From: an uncultured Methylibium sp.
Lineage (GTDB): Bacteria; Pseudomonadota; Gammaproteobacteria; Burkholderiales; Burkholderiaceae_C
NCBI RefSeq assembly: GCF_902826655.1
Contig: NZ_CADEFR010000002.1
Location: 154,344 to 218,343, forward strand
Reading direction: 5' to 3'
Length of the DNA: 64,000 nucleotides
The notes under the pieces were generated by a model, which made no database searches, was not told where the DNA came from, and worked only from the letters and a program-made list of their open reading frames with translations. A program made the position numbers and the translations under genes. Of the stretch, positions 26,100 to 34,708 are shown in pieces (the stretch's first letter is position 1; each line of letters opens with the position of its first letter).

Positions 26100-26957
26100 A
26101 TGCATGGCACCCACCGCCTGATGTTGCTCGTGCTTGCCGGCGCATGTGCTTCATCGGCAGCAAGCGGGGCCGAGAACGATTCACCCCGCTTCTGGGGTGA
26201 CACTTGGCGCGGGTGGCACTTCTACGAAGAACCGGTGCCCGAAGCCGAGCCACCTCGATCCGTTCCGCCAAAGCCCTCGACTCCACCTGTCACGGCGCGC
26301 GGTCCACTCCGACACACCCGGCCGCCCGAACTCGTGGAACTCGAACGCCTGCGCCAGCGGGTCGAGGATCTTCGCGGCATCGCGGTCATGCGGCCCACCG
26401 AGGCCAACGTGCGGCGCTACATGGAGCTGGAGGCCAAGGTCGTCGCCCAGGCCTCGACCTTCGCCGACGTGGCGCAACGGGTCGCCTGGACCACGCCCGA
26501 GCTCGATCCTTCGCTGCAGGGCCGCCCGGTCAACGCCAAGGCGCTGGAAGTCTTCGAAGCCCGGCAACTGGGCGAACGCTCGCGCTCGATCGCCGAGCTG
26601 GGTCGCGACCATGTGCTGCTGTTCTTCTTCCGCGGCGACTGCCCCTACTGCCATGCTTTCGCGCCGACGCTCGAAGCATTTCAGGGGCGCCACGGCATCC
26701 GCGTCGAAGCCGTCAGCCTGGACGGCGGCACGCTGCCGGCTTTCGCGTCAGCGCGCCGCGACAACGGTGCGGCCACCGCGCTTCGCGTGACCCAGGTGCC
26801 CGCCGTCTACCTGGCGCAGCCCTTCACCGGCCGCATCGTGCCGATCGGCTTCGGTGTGCTGTCCGAGTCGCAACTGCTCGAGCGCATCTCGGCCGCCGCG
26901 GCACCCGGCTTCGAGGCCATGGTGCCCAGTGCCGTGCGTCAGCTCGGGATGCCCTGA
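26100..26957 (+). CDS. traF: Conjugal transfer protein TraF (thioredoxin-like)
   Basis: The protein has 285 residues (F TraF 247) with a signal peptide ending near SGA. It contains RFWGDTWRGWHFYEEP, typical of TraF, and a C-terminal thioredoxin fold with CPYC at residues 181-184 and a cis-Pro loop TQVPAVYL. F-plasmid TraF lacks a CXXC as far as I recall, so this version may be redox-active. It acts in the periplasm with TraH and TraW in pilus assembly. Confidence 0.92.
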   Translation: MHGTHRLMLLVLAGACASSAASGAENDSPRFWGDTWRGWHFYEEPVPEAEPPRSVPPKPSTPPVTARGPLRHTRPPELVELERLRQRVEDLRGIAVMRPTEANVRRYMELEAKVVAQASTFADVAQRVAWTTPELDPSLQGRPVNAKALEVFEARQLGERSRSIAELGRDHVLLFFFRGDCPYCHAFAPTLEAFQGRHGIRVEAVSLDGGTLPAFASARRDNGAATALRVTQVPAVYLAQPFTGRIVPIGFGVLSESQLLERISAAAAPGFEAMVPSAVRQLGMP

Positions 26958-26979
26958 CTCCTTTCGCTGGAGGATCGTC

Positions 26980-28419
26980 ATGCCCACCCGCTTCACCCAA
27001 CGCACCTGTGCCACCCTCGTCGCCATGGCCATCGCGTGGCACGCGGGTTCCGCACGAGCCGGCGACCTCAACGCCGAGGTGAACACGATGTTCAACAACC
27101 TGGGCACGATCGGGAACTACACCGCGCCGGGCGCATTTCGCGGGCAGACCTTCAACACCTATACCGGCGGCAGCCTGTTCATGCGCTCGCCGAACAAGGT
27201 CTACCAGCTCGCCGCGATCCAGTTCCCCAGCGCCAAGGCCGGCTGCGGCGGCATCGACGTCTTCGGCGGCTCGTTCTCGCACATCTCGGCCGAGGAGTTC
27301 AAGAACATGCTGCGCAACATCACGGCCGCGCTGCCCGGCATCGCCTTCCAGCTCGCGCTGGAGTCGGTCTCGCCGCTGCTGGGCGGCCTGACCAAGTGGG
27401 CGAAGGGCCTGGAGACCTGGATCAACAACGCGCGCATCAACTCCTGCGAAACCGCCAAGGCCATCGTCAGCACGGCGGCCGAGGCCACGGGCTACAGCTC
27501 GCAGGAGGCCTGTGCCGACCTGGCGATCGAGATGGGGCTAGAGAGTGACCGCGACGCGGCCCGGCGCCGATGCGCCAGCGACCGGCCGGGCATCCTGGCC
27601 TCGGCGCGCAGTTCCGCCGATCCCAATGTGCGCAACAAGGCGCCGTTCGTCGGCAACCTCACCTGGAAGGCTCTGCAGCGCACCGGCACGGCGCTGGACG
27701 ACGCCGAGCGCGAACTCATCATGAGCATCGTCGGCACGGTCATCTTCCATCCGGAGAGCGCGAACCGCGACCCGGAGCCCGTGCCGCCGACGATCACCTC
27801 CATCAGCCAGCTGCTTTACGGCCAGGCGGCCGGGACCGGCACGAACGTCACCCAGCACCTGCTGCGCTGCAACGACTACACGAACTGCGATGTCGTCACG
27901 CTGAACACGGGCTACACGCACACGCCCTTCACGGCCCGCGTCGAGACCATGATGCGGTCGATCGCCGACAAGATCGCGACGCGCACCGCGATCCCGAACA
28001 ACTCGGCCGAGGTCGGCTTCGTCAACCAGACCACCGAGCCGGTGTACCGCATGTTGTCGATCGGCGCGACCATCCCTGGCTCGGGCTTGGCCGACAGCCT
28101 GATCGGCCAGTACCGCGACGTGATCGCGGCCGACTATGCCTACGTCTTCCTCGAACGGAACCTGCGGCTGGGCATGGCCGCGCTCGACAAGGGCTACACG
28201 CTGCAGCAGAGCCAGCGCGAACTCGCCAACCAGGTGCGCCAGCGTGCCCAGGCCATGCTGCTGCAGTTGTCGCAGGAGAAGAACCTGCTGTACCAGAAGG
28301 TCGGCTCCTTCCGCGCCGTCTCCAGCCACCTGGAGCAACTCGAGCGGCAACTGCGCTCCAGCATGCCGCAGCACGTGATGGACATGCTGGGGCAGCGCGC
28401 GGCCTACGTGGCCCGGTAG
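26980..28419 (+). CDS. traH: Conjugal transfer pilus assembly protein TraH
   Basis: The protein has 479 residues (F TraH 458). The ATG at 26980 follows GGAGG; longer in-frame forms would overlap traF. A signal peptide is followed by the TraH signature DLNAEVNTMFNNLGTIGNYT, then FRGQTFNTYTGGSLFMRSP and AGCGGIDVFGGSFSHI, and a C-terminal coiled-coil region. TraH is a periplasmic/outer-membrane part of the pilus assembly complex. Confidence 0.94.
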   Translation: MPTRFTQRTCATLVAMAIAWHAGSARAGDLNAEVNTMFNNLGTIGNYTAPGAFRGQTFNTYTGGSLFMRSPNKVYQLAAIQFPSAKAGCGGIDVFGGSFSHISAEEFKNMLRNITAALPGIAFQLALESVSPLLGGLTKWAKGLETWINNARINSCETAKAIVSTAAEATGYSSQEACADLAIEMGLESDRDAARRRCASDRPGILASARSSADPNVRNKAPFVGNLTWKALQRTGTALDDAERELIMSIVGTVIFHPESANRDPEPVPPTITSISQLLYGQAAGTGTNVTQHLLRCNDYTNCDVVTLNTGYTHTPFTARVETMMRSIADKIATRTAIPNNSAEVGFVNQTTEPVYRMLSIGATIPGSGLADSLIGQYRDVIAADYAYVFLERNLRLGMAALDKGYTLQQSQRELANQVRQRAQAMLLQLSQEKNLLYQKVGSFRAVSSHLEQLERQLRSSMPQHVMDMLGQRAAYVAR

Positions 28420-28443
28420 CCGCTCCGATGCCTCGAGGCGGCC

Positions 28444-31218
28444 ATGTGGGAGATCTTCGCCTACCAGAACGCGGACAGCCTGTTCGGCATCTTCAATGCC
28501 GCGGCCGCCATCCATGCGTCGAGCGACTACGCGGCCGCTGTCGCGGCGGTCGCCTTCTGCGGGTTCATCGCAGCCCTGCTCGCCTACGCCTTCGCCCCCG
28601 ACAAGCTGCAGGGCTGGAAGTGGCTGGCCACCGTGCTGCTGGTGTTCTCGGTGCTGATCGTGCCCCGCGTGACGGTGGGCATCGTGGACAAGACCGGCGG
28701 CTCGGCGGTGAAGGTGGTCGCCAACGTCCCGTTCGGCGTGGCGATGCTCGGCAGCATCACCAGCACCATCGGCCACACACTGACTGGCCTCTTCGAGACC
28801 GCGTTTCAGGTCATCCCCGGCGCGGGCGCAATGCCCGCGGAGCTGAGCTACGAACGCAACGGCCTGATGTTCGGCAACCGCCTGATCCGCGAGACCGGCA
28901 ACGTCGTTTTCCAGGACCCTACCTTCCGCACCGACCTGATCAACTTCATCCACAACTGCACCATGTACGACCTGATCGACGGCACCGTCGATCCGGCAGC
29001 GTTCTCCACGTCCGACGACGTGTGGGCGCTGATGGCCACGCCGAACCCGGCCCGCTTCAGCACGGTGACCGGTGCCGGCGGGGCGGTCACCGTCGACACT
29101 TGCCCCAACGTCTACGGCAACCTGAACGGCCGCCTGCCGGCGCAGGTGACGCGCATCGAGGGCCGGCTGGCTTTCCAGCTCAACCCCACGCTGCCCAGCG
29201 CGGCGGCGACTGCGGCGATCGCCGGCCAGATCCAGCAGGCCTACATCCGCAACAGCATCGCGACGGCGGCCGCGACGGCAACGGACCTGATCCGGCAGAA
29301 CGCCGTGCTCAATGCCATCAGCGACACCAGCAACATCATCGGCCAGAAGGTGAACGACCCGGCGGCGATGGTGCTCGCGGTCGGCCGGGCGCAGGCGGTG
29401 GCGCAGCAGAACGCGACCTGGATGAACTACGGCAAGGTCGCCGAACAGTCGCTGCCGGTGTTCCGCAATGTCATCGAGGCCCTCACCTACGCCCTGTTCC
29501 CGCTCTTCGTGCTGTTGCTCCTACTGACCAGCGGACGCGAGTCGATGATTGCCTTCAAGGGCTATGCGGCGATCCTGATCTGGATCCAGCTTTGGCCGCC
29601 GCTGTACGCGGTGCTCAACTACATGGCTTCGGTGTATGCCGCCTACGACCTGGCCGCCGCGTCGGACCTGGGCACCGGCACCAAGGCCCTCGCGCTGCAG
29701 ACTGCATCGATGATCTACTCGCGGGCGATCTCCGGCGAAGCGGTTGTCGGCTACCTGGCCATCAGCATCCCCTTCATCGCCTGGGCCGCGCTCAAGCGCA
29801 TGGAGAACTTCGGCACCGCGCTCGTCGGCGGCTTGTCCGGGCTGCAGGGCATGCTGGCCGGCAGCACCGCAGGAGCCGCCGTCGGCAACGTGGCTATGGG
29901 CAACGTCGCGATGGATCAGCTGCAGTTGGCGCCGAACCGCACGTCGGCGTTCATGAGTTCGTGGCAGAGCGATCTCAGCGGCAACACCTTCACGTCGAGC
30001 GCACTCACCGGACGCACGGCTGCGAACCTGCTGCGCAACCAGGGCTTCGCCTCGCGCGTGGTGTCGATGCGGGTCAGCGAACAGGACGTCACCGAGGCGA
30101 GCCGTCAGGCCGACACCGCGCGCGGCGAGATGGTGTCCGCGAGCAACGAGCGATCCGCCGTCTTGACCGAGGCTTTCACCAAGGGGCTGGCCAAGCTCAA
30201 GTCCTCGCGCAGTTCCTCGGGCACCTCGACGAGCAGCTTCGAGCAACTGGGTGAGACGCTGACGCGGCTGGACCAGATCACGAAGAGCGTCGCGGACAAC
30301 ACCGGGCTCACGCAGTCGCAGGTAGCCCGCATAGCGTTCGGTGCCTCCGGCCGCCTCGGCTTCAACGCGGGCGTAGCAGGAGCGCAGGTCGATGCCAGCG
30401 GGGACAAGGCCTACATGAGCGGCCTCTCCGCGGAGCAAAGGAAGGTGCTCGGATCCATGACAAGCGATCAGATCGCCGAGTTCAAGCAGTTCGGAGACCG
30501 CGTCTCGCGTGACGCCACCTTGGTCAGCGCGATATCCGACGATGCGCGCCAGGCGCGGGAATTGGGGAGCCGCCTGGCGACTACCGCGTCGCGAGCCCAG
30601 CAGGCTCAGGCCTCATACGGCGAGCGCAGCGCATTGGCTGAGCGCGTCTCAGAGGCCCGCGAGCGTGGCGAGTCCATCGCTATCGACATCGCCCAGGATC
30701 CCTACAACCTCGCGATGTTCCTGCGCTACGCCGAGCGCTACGGCGGTGACAGCGCGGCGGCTGCCACATTGCTCGACGCGGAGTTGGCGCGGCAGGGGCT
30801 TCGTCCGTCACGCAGTTTCTCCGACGGAGCCGCGCTGCCCACGTCCTTCGAGGACCTGCGCAATCGGTGGGCCGCGTCGGCGTCCGACCCCGCCTTGAAT
30901 CCCGACTTGGTCGCGCGCAACGCCCAGAACCGCGGCGCCGTTGCGCGCGCACTCGGAAGCGAACCGCCGCCCGCCTCCGAGCAGCCGCGACCCGGCATCA
31001 GGCCAGAGGTCGCCCTCAGTGGAGCAGCCATCCGCGAACAGGCGGACCGGTCACGTCGCGGATTCGACGCCGAGGCGGAAGTCAGCAGGTCCGCCGACGG
31101 GACCGTTTCCACCAAGAAGTCGCTGCTTCTGCAGTCCGGGCGGCAGGTTGCGGCCGATGCCGGCGCCACTCTGGACGAGGCCAAAGAGACGGTGAAAGGA
31201 GTGCTCAAGAAGAAGTAG
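28444..31218 (+). CDS. traG: Conjugal transfer mating-pair stabilisation protein TraG
   Basis: The protein has 924 residues (F TraG 938). The N-terminal half has several membrane helices (for example AAVAAVAFCGFIAALLAYAF and LFPLFVLLLLLTSGRES) followed by YAAILIWIQLWPPLYAVLNYM, as in TraG. The large C-terminal part is hydrophilic and helical. TraG is needed for pilus assembly and mating-pair stabilisation and, in F, also for entry exclusion. It is the last clear gene of the transfer block. Confidence 0.94.
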   Translation: MWEIFAYQNADSLFGIFNAAAAIHASSDYAAAVAAVAFCGFIAALLAYAFAPDKLQGWKWLATVLLVFSVLIVPRVTVGIVDKTGGSAVKVVANVPFGVAMLGSITSTIGHTLTGLFETAFQVIPGAGAMPAELSYERNGLMFGNRLIRETGNVVFQDPTFRTDLINFIHNCTMYDLIDGTVDPAAFSTSDDVWALMATPNPARFSTVTGAGGAVTVDTCPNVYGNLNGRLPAQVTRIEGRLAFQLNPTLPSAAATAAIAGQIQQAYIRNSIATAAATATDLIRQNAVLNAISDTSNIIGQKVNDPAAMVLAVGRAQAVAQQNATWMNYGKVAEQSLPVFRNVIEALTYALFPLFVLLLLLTSGRESMIAFKGYAAILIWIQLWPPLYAVLNYMASVYAAYDLAAASDLGTGTKALALQTASMIYSRAISGEAVVGYLAISIPFIAWAALKRMENFGTALVGGLSGLQGMLAGSTAGAAVGNVAMGNVAMDQLQLAPNRTSAFMSSWQSDLSGNTFTSSALTGRTAANLLRNQGFASRVVSMRVSEQDVTEASRQADTARGEMVSASNERSAVLTEAFTKGLAKLKSSRSSSGTSTSSFEQLGETLTRLDQITKSVADNTGLTQSQVARIAFGASGRLGFNAGVAGAQVDASGDKAYMSGLSAEQRKVLGSMTSDQIAEFKQFGDRVSRDATLVSAISDDARQARELGSRLATTASRAQQAQASYGERSALAERVSEARERGESIAIDIAQDPYNLAMFLRYAERYGGDSAAAATLLDAELARQGLRPSRSFSDGAALPTSFEDLRNRWAASASDPALNPDLVARNAQNRGAVARALGSEPPPASEQPRPGIRPEVALSGAAIREQADRSRRGFDAEAEVSRSADGTVSTKKSLLLQSGRQVAADAGATLDEAKETVKGVLKKK

Positions 31219-31270
31219 CAAACGGCAGGGGATGACGAACGACTTGCGCCGGACCTGGGCTCTCGTTGGC

Positions 31271-31591
31271 CTAAACGGGCGGACGGCCTTTGTCGCGCCA
31301 GAAGTTCGCTGCCATGTCTGCCGTCGTCGTGCCCATGCCTGGGATCTCTCGGCGCTCCGGAGGCCGTTGCCCAAGCTTGACCGCGGCACCACCCACCGCA
31401 GCACCGACAAGCGCACCAAGCCCCGCCATCACCACGCGAAGACCCCAGTCCCCGTTGATCGCAGCGACAACGCCAACCAGGGCGCCAACCCCGACGAGAG
31501 TGAGAAAGATTGCCTTCCGCAGCATCACATGCCTCTGGTTCGCAAGGTAGCGCCGATGGGCCGCCGTTGCAATGCTCTCGGGCGAACGCAT
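31271..31591 (-). CDS. Small membrane protein of unknown function at the island edge
   Basis: The protein has 106 residues from the ATG at 31591; an alternative ATG at 31525 (84 residues, MLRKAIFLTL) has a better AGAGG site. Two hydrophobic segments, AIFLTLVGVGALVGVVAAI and VVMAGLGALVGAAVGGAAV, are rich in glycine and separated by a short loop. The C-terminus is polar. The gene converges on traG and is divergent from the toxin-antitoxin genes. I recognise no family; a small inner-membrane protein is all that can be said. Confidence 0.55.
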   Translation of the reverse strand: MRSPESIATAAHRRYLANQRHVMLRKAIFLTLVGVGALVGVVAAINGDWGLRVVMAGLGALVGAAVGGAAVKLGQRPPERREIPGMGTTTADMAANFWRDKGRPPV

Positions 31592-31636
31592 ACCCGCGCG
31601 CCGAGATTCGCCACTGCACCGCACGATCCCATAGGT

Positions 31637-31673
31637 TGTCAAAGTTGACATACGAGACAAACGAGACTACCCT
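31637..31673 (+). promoter_or_regulatory. Promoter with operator-like repeats for the toxin-antitoxin genes
   Basis: TTGACA (31645-31650) and TACCCT (31668-31673) are 17 bases apart, a good -35/-10 pair. TTGACA is also one arm of an inverted repeat, TGTCAA-AG-TTGACA (31637-31650). The spacer holds two direct copies of ACGAGAC (31652-31658 and 31661-31667). The layout suggests autorepression by the antitoxin encoded from 31705. Confidence 0.5.
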
Positions 31674-31704
31674 GCCGTACCTCACCTCGCACGCGGAGTT
31701 CGCC

Positions 31705-32349
31705 ATGCGCAAGGCACAGGGTGCGGTGGCTGTGGACAAGCCACTCGTCACCGCGACGGAAGTTCGCCGCTTCGACAAGGCGGTCACCGTTCGCGACCGT
31801 GGCGCATTCTTGTTCGAGCTTGACCGCCTTGTTCGAGAAAAGCTGGCGGCTGCCACGAACACCACCATCGATAAGTCACCTCTGACAGAAACACTGGGCC
31901 GGAAGGCCGCGTCGCTGCGCGCGGCCACGTCCTGGGCGCCGACGGCCGCCGACGTCCAGCGTGGCCGCGCTGAACTGCTGCGCGAGTTCGAGCGACCGCA
32001 CAACCTGCCACTGGCCGACTTCGTGCGCCTGGCCCACAAGTCCCGCCAGCAGATCTACAAAGACATCGCCGCCCGCAGATTGCTTGCGCTGGACGTCGGC
32101 CGTCGCGGCCAGCGCATCCCAGACTGGCAGTTGGAGGCACCGGGGCTGCAGCTGACGCGCATCGTTCTCCAGGCCGCGGAAGATGTCGATGCCTGGACGG
32201 TGTACCGCTCCTTGGTGGAGCCCTCCGAAGCCCTTGGCAGCCAATCTCCGGTGGCGAGCGTCAACCGAGGCAATGTCGACGCGACGGTGCGCGTGGTGCT
32301 TGCTTCGCTCGGCGTGCAGCGGGCGGAGCGTGCCGGTGCCGACGCCTGA
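31705..32349 (+). CDS. Antitoxin with MbcA/ParS-type toxin-binding C-terminus (RES partner)
   Basis: The protein has 214 residues. The C-terminal part, AWTVYRSLVEPSEALGSQSPVASV followed by a hydrophobic helix, fits the Xre/MbcA/ParS toxin-binding domain. A central segment (DFVRLAHKSRQQIYKDIAARRLLAL) has helix-turn-helix character. The N-terminal about 100 residues are unassigned and atypical for Xre antitoxins. It precedes, and overlaps by 14 bases, a RES-domain gene, the standard partner. Its promoter shows operator-like repeats. The role as antitoxin rests on domain and pairing. Confidence 0.78.
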   Translation: MRKAQGAVAVDKPLVTATEVRRFDKAVTVRDRGAFLFELDRLVREKLAAATNTTIDKSPLTETLGRKAASLRAATSWAPTAADVQRGRAELLREFERPHNLPLADFVRLAHKSRQQIYKDIAARRLLALDVGRRGQRIPDWQLEAPGLQLTRIVLQAAEDVDAWTVYRSLVEPSEALGSQSPVASVNRGNVDATVRVVLASLGVQRAERAGADA

Positions 32350-32938
32350 TGTTCCGACCCGAATCATCCCAGCAGGGGAACTGCTCCAGCACGTGAGTCG
32401 TGCTGCCTATCGCGGCACGGCCCTTCACTTCGGCCGCTCGGGTGGCAATCGCTACGACGACCGGGCTCACCGGTTTGGCACGCTCTACGTCGGCTTCGAC
32501 CTGGCAACCGCGCTCATGGAGTCGGTCTTCCGCCAGCACCGTTGGAGCCGCCGCGTCAAGCGCGTGATCACGCGAACCGAGGTGTACGCGCGCATGGTCA
32601 GGGCGATCGGCGTCCTCGAGCCGCTGTCGCTCGCCGATCTCACTGCGTCCGGCGTGATGGCATCGCAGTTCGGACTGAACCTGGCACAGCTGGCCAGCCG
32701 TCGCTACGTTCACACGCAGCGAATCGCTGCGCTGGCACACGCGCTCGCCGAGCCCGGTGGCGCGCCTCGATTCGACGGCGTGCTCTACCCGTCGCGCAAC
32801 AATCACCCGGCCGCGTGCGCCGCACTGTTCGACCGTGCAGCCGAGAAGCTCTCGCTCGTCGACGACATCGCGCTGCGCGACCACGTCGACTGGCCGAGTT
32901 TCCTCATGACGTACCAAGTCGTCGTCCTGCCCGCTTGA
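32336..32938 (+). CDS. RES-domain toxin (predicted NAD-targeting)
   Basis: The protein has 200 residues. The GTG at 32336 has GGCGGAG seven bases upstream and overlaps the antitoxin end; no ATG is suitably placed. The RES fold is seen in SRAAYRGTALHFGRSGGNRYDDR, FGTLYVGFDLATALMESVF (conserved arginine and glutamate) and later GVLYPSRNNHPAACAALFDR. RES toxins degrade NAD+ or modify proteins with it, and are held inactive by the cognate antitoxin. In mobile elements such pairs stabilise the element or act in abortive defence. Confidence 0.82.
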   Translation: MPTPDVPTRIIPAGELLQHVSRAAYRGTALHFGRSGGNRYDDRAHRFGTLYVGFDLATALMESVFRQHRWSRRVKRVITRTEVYARMVRAIGVLEPLSLADLTASGVMASQFGLNLAQLASRRYVHTQRIAALAHALAEPGGAPRFDGVLYPSRNNHPAACAALFDRAAEKLSLVDDIALRDHVDWPSFLMTYQVVVLPA

Positions 32939-33187
32939 GGGCCGTCAGTTGTCCCGTTCTGCAGGAGCCAATCAGTACAAGAGGCAACTGCGCACTCAGG
33001 TTGTCGACGCCGTCACGGAGAACCTCACCAACCACGCAGCCCTCCCAGTTCGGCTGGGGTTGCTTGCCGCACTCTTCTCGAGCGGCAAGTACGATTGCCC
33101 CAGATGCTGCAGCCTTGCACGACCACCACGGCTTGTCGGCGGTAGATGGTTGGCACTGCTCCGTATCAGGCGATCCCTGGAGAGGTC

Positions 33188-33292
33188 ATGCCGGCTCGAC
33201 GAAAGTGGGTAGCTAGACGGGTAGCCAGAAGAAAAAAAGCGCCGCAACCCTCTGAAAACACTATAAAAATCAACAGCGTAGAGATAACATGA
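33188..33292 (+). CDS. Possible small basic ORF overlapping the xthA start
   Basis: This is a 34-codon frame, very rich in arginine and lysine at its N-terminus (MPARRKWVARRVARRKKA). A GGAG site lies five bases upstream, and the stop overlaps the xthA start as ATGA. It uses AGA, ATA and GTA codons, and the 60 bases from 33241 have 26 G+C, unlike its neighbours. It could be a translated leader that couples to xthA, the end of the mobile element, or chance. No homologue is known to me. Confidence 0.3.
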   Translation: MPARRKWVARRVARRKKAPQPSENTIKINSVEIT

Positions 33293-34059
33293 AACTCGCC
33301 ACCTGGAACGTCAACTCGCTCGCCGTGCGCCTGCCGCAGCTGCTGGACTGGCTGCTCGCCAATCCGGTCGACGCGATCGTGCTGCAGGAAACCAAGCTCA
33401 CCGACGACAAGTTTCCGCACGCCGAGATCGAGGCTGCCGGCTACCAGGTCCAGTGGCACGGCCAGAAGACGTACAACGGCGTGGCGCTGCTGTCGAAGCC
33501 GACCGCCACCGGCATCGTGCGCAACATCCCCGGCTTCGACGACGCGCAGGCGCGGGTGATCGCCGGGACAGTCGGCGAGTTGCGCGTGATCGGTGCCTAC
33601 TTCCCCAACGGCCAGGCGCCCGGCAGCGAGAAGTTCGACTACAAGATGCAGTGGCTGCGCGCCTTGCGCGACTGGGTGCGCGAGGAACTGGCCGCGCATC
33701 CGCGTCTGGTGCTGATGGGCGACTACAACATCGCTCCGGACGACCGCGACGTCTACGACCCGGTCGCCTGGGAAGGCCAGATCCACTGCACGCCCGAGGA
33801 GCGCGAGCACTTCCGCCAGCTGCTGGGCCTGGGCCTGCACGACGCCTTCCGGCTGTTCGAGCAGCCCCCCAGGAGCTGGAGCTGGTGGGACTACCGCAAC
33901 CTCGCCTTCCGCAAGAACCAGGGCCTGCGCATCGACCACATCCTGGTCAGCGAGGCCCTGAAGCCGCGGGTCGCCGCCTGCACGATCGACAAGCTGCCGC
34001 GCAAGAACGAGCGGCCGAGCGACCACGCGCCGGTGATCGTCGAGCTGGTTGCGGCGTGA
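33289..34059 (+). CDS. xthA: Exodeoxyribonuclease III
   Basis: The protein has 256 residues, the usual ExoIII size. It has the expected motifs MKLATWNVNSL, LQETKLTDDKFP, MGDYNIAPDD, and the C-terminal SDHAPV with catalytic histidine. It is an AP endonuclease and 3'-5' exonuclease of base-excision repair. No clear ribosome-binding site lies before the ATG; the preceding small ORF overlaps it. It is the first recognisable core gene after the mobile region. Confidence 0.96.
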   Translation: MKLATWNVNSLAVRLPQLLDWLLANPVDAIVLQETKLTDDKFPHAEIEAAGYQVQWHGQKTYNGVALLSKPTATGIVRNIPGFDDAQARVIAGTVGELRVIGAYFPNGQAPGSEKFDYKMQWLRALRDWVREELAAHPRLVLMGDYNIAPDDRDVYDPVAWEGQIHCTPEEREHFRQLLGLGLHDAFRLFEQPPRSWSWWDYRNLAFRKNQGLRIDHILVSEALKPRVAACTIDKLPRKNERPSDHAPVIVELVAA

Positions 34060-34071
34060 GCCGCGCCGCGC

Positions 34072-34644
34072 TCAGGGCTTGGCCGGCGCTTTCAGCGGCT
34101 TGACGTCGCCGCAGTCGGCGCCGAGCCAGCGGCCCTCGCCCTGCATTGCCATCGCGCGGCCCTTGTCGTCGCTGCCCTTCATCTTCATCGTGTAGCGCTC
34201 GGGACTCAGCGCCGTCAGCTCGACCTCACCCTGCGATGGCGGCTTGGTACAGACGTACTTGAGGCGTGTCGTGTTGCCGCTGCGTTGCGGCTCGTAGCTG
34301 CAGTCGGCGCGCTTGTCCACCGGCACGCCGTCCCGCGCGGCATCTTCCTTGGTGAGGCAGATCCTTGCGACGGTCCCGCCGCTGGCGGGGTCCATGCCGG
34401 CGCCGTGCTTGCCCATCATCTGCTCGACCTGCTTGCGCTGCGCCTCGGGCATCGCGGCCATCTGCTTGCGCATCTCGTCCATCTGCTTCTGCTGGGCCGG
34501 GTCACCCTGGACCTGCTGGCGGATCTCCCACAGGCCGGGCTTGCTGGCCTGCGCCCCGACCGCGGCAGGCTGCGCGATGGCCACGAGGCCGATCGCGAAG
34601 GCGGCCAAGCGCCGCGCCTTCGAAGACCTTCGATGTTGCGTCAC
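34072..34644 (-). CDS. DUF3617 domain-containing periplasmic protein
   Basis: The protein has 190 residues from the GTG at 34644, which follows GGAG by seven bases; an upstream in-frame ATG is less likely. A signal peptide (LAAFAIGLVAIAQPAAVGAQ) precedes the DUF3617 core: KPGLWEIRQQVQGDPAQ, then a charged helix, ARICLTKEDAARDG and YTMKMKGSDDKGRAM. DUF3617 proteins are small secreted proteins of unknown function common in Burkholderiales. Nothing here suggests a link with NtrC. Confidence 0.82.
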   Translation of the reverse strand: MTQHRRSSKARRLAAFAIGLVAIAQPAAVGAQASKPGLWEIRQQVQGDPAQQKQMDEMRKQMAAMPEAQRKQVEQMMGKHGAGMDPASGGTVARICLTKEDAARDGVPVDKRADCSYEPQRSGNTTRLKYVCTKPPSQGEVELTALSPERYTMKMKGSDDKGRAMAMQGEGRWLGADCGDVKPLKAPAKP

Positions 34645-34708
34645 GTTCGCTCTCCAGGAGCGCCGGACAGCTTCGTCGTCCGGCACGACGCGGCGTGCAC
34701 CGCACGCC

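Noticed and set aside
27570-30254. Plus-strand frame of 894 codons across traH and traG
   Set aside because: It runs out of frame through two well-supported transfer genes and has Arg/Ala-rich nonsense composition.
32949-33212. 87-codon plus-strand ORF after the RES toxin
   Set aside because: No ribosome-binding site, no family resemblance, and irregular composition; I see nothing certain between 32939 and 33187.
32939-33300. tRNA gene as an integration target near xthA
   Set aside because: No cloverleaf-like sequence or CCA-end motif could be found in this stretch.
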